From Clostridia bacterium (GTDB lineage Bacteria > Bacillota_A > Clostridia > Lachnospirales > Lachnospiraceae): a stretch of 32,306 nt of DNA. This document shows positions 31,576-32,306 of the stretch, in pieces. The position numbers were made by a program, and so were the translations under genes. Numbering within the stretch: the first letter of the stretch is position 1; each line of letters starts with the position of its first letter. Location: contig JAAYYM010000671.1 in NCBI GenBank assembly GCA_012515365.1, positions 1-32,306 of the forward strand, read 5' to 3'. The notes beneath the pieces are model-generated. The model searched no databases, had not been told where the DNA came from, and worked only from the letters and a program-made list of their open reading frames with translations.

Positions 31576-32306
31576 AGTTATCGTCTCCTTTGTTGTTATG
31601 ATTGTAATTTTTATATATTTCAGGGCATTTTCATGCCATTTTTGCTTCCGCTGGTGAAGAGTGATGAGGCGATCAAGTCTTCTAAAATACGAGCCAATCT
31701 TCTTCTGTTCATCTTCTAACTTTGGATACATAAGCATTGTATCTTGTATTGCAGATTTAGAAATTGATGAAATCTTTGTGCCTTGAATTAGCGGAAGTAA
31801 CTGGTCATGATATGCTCTGGAATTCATATAATATCCGAGATAACCTTCTGCAAATTTCATCGTCGGTCTACAAGGAATTGTATGCAATCCTGACAATACT
31901 ATCTCAGTAGTCAAACCTGCTATTTCACAGCACATTCCTACTGTTTCATCCTCTGCTGCATCTGCAACAATAACATCACCATTTCGTAATAGTGAGGATT
32001 GGTATTTCTCTACAAGAGAACCATTAAGCAAATATGTTAGTTCATCATTTTCTACATCCAACACTTCTCCATACTTTACAAGAATATCTCCGTAATGGAC
32101 ATTCATCACTTCCCCTTCATCAGAACTCAACTCCGCTCTGGAAAGAGAATTATTTTGTAAAAACTTAAACATATCATTGAACTTACGCTGTTCCCAAGCA
32201 AAAATCGCCCAATTCCTATTTTTATGAAACTCACACTGGTGAAGAGTGATGAGGGTATCAAGCTTTTCAAAATACTCTCCTAATTGTTTCTGTTCCTCTT
32301 CATCCA
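31576..32306 (-). CDS. hsdS: Type I restriction specificity subunit (HsdS), partial and fused in frame to HsdR
   Basis: The S subunit picks the DNA target of the type I complex. The reading frame is open to the window edge, so the start lies outside. The visible part holds the end of a first recognition half (LGEYFEKLDTLITLHQ), the short conserved spacer, AWEQRKFND, then a second recognition domain (RAELSSDEGEVMNV onward) and its closing conserved region (EDEQKKIGSYFRRLDRLITL). After HQRKQKWHENA there is no stop codon: the frame reads on through KYIKITIITTKETIT into the HsdR start. The ATG at 32172 is internal. The usual C-terminal helix of HsdS seems cut short or replaced. Family call is confident; whether HsdS-HsdR is one polypeptide is open. 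Confidence 0.85.
31651..32266. repeat. Direct repeat of the conserved region inside hsdS
   Basis: CTGGTGAAGAGTGATGAGG is identical at 31651-31669 and 32236-32254, with near-identity extending through ATCAAG in both. The copies encode LITLHQ in the two conserved regions that flank the second recognition domain. They are 585 bp apart in the same orientation. Confidence 0.8.

Noticed and set aside
32172..32172. ATG at 32172 as the start of an HsdS-HsdR protein
   Set aside because: The frame is open to the window edge with clear HsdS conserved-region sequence upstream, so this ATG is internal.
1..32306. CRISPR arrays, tRNA or rRNA genes
   Set aside because: No regularly spaced repeats with unique spacers and no tRNA- or rRNA-like sequence were seen on either strand.

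Overview
The window looks like a low-GC, spore-forming Clostridia genome, most likely Lachnospiraceae. This rests on an incomplete nicotinate phosphoribosyltransferase gene facing a spoVT sporulation regulator, and on the AGGAGG-rich ribosome binding sites. Right of spoVT almost everything is on the minus strand and reads as one or more integrated accessory elements. No conjugation, phage structural, tRNA or rRNA genes are visible, and the far end of the element is not in the window.

Left edge (1-1.63 kb): chromosomal pncB, a shared terminator, and spoVT. The first codons of spoVT look replaced at the junction with the element. Integration module (1.76-6.7 kb): three tandem, translationally coupled large serine recombinases. 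Regulatory and accessory part (6.9-13.9 kb): a small unknown gene, a MazF/PemK-like toxin with an N-terminal extension, two small proteins that look like catalytically dead resolvase domains, a roughly 0.5 kb stretch that folds like a large structured RNA, an XRE regulator, a small Com-like zinc protein, and a mutagenesis cassette (Y-family polymerase, LexA-type winged helix, 82-aa protein). The cassette is divergent from an XRE-S24 (LexA/CI-like) repressor.

Middle (13.9-20.1 kb): an unknown protein, a SIMPL-domain protein and an ADP-ribosylglycohydrolase-SseB fusion, then a four-gene peptide-sensing/export operon (response regulator, ABC ATPase, permease, histidine kinase) with four GTCAAG repeats upstream of the ATPase gene.

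Right part (20.2-32.3 kb): a tight seven-gene defence operon consisting of EVE-McrB, McrC, an HsdR-N-like nuclease, an unknown protein, a second PD-(D/E)XK-like protein and two macrodomain proteins, one with a helical C-terminal extension. Upstream of it is a tyrosine recombinase gene flanked by inverted repeats, with its start codon inside a predicted hairpin. Upstream again is a type I restriction locus in which hsdS runs in frame, with no stop codon, into hsdR.

The most interesting candidate system is the McrBC operon that carries extra nucleases and ADP-ribose-handling macrodomains, with a separate ADP-ribosylglycohydrolase 4 kb away. Also notable are the structured RNA beside the dead-resolvase pair, the hsdS-hsdR fusion, and the possible interruption of spoVT by the element.
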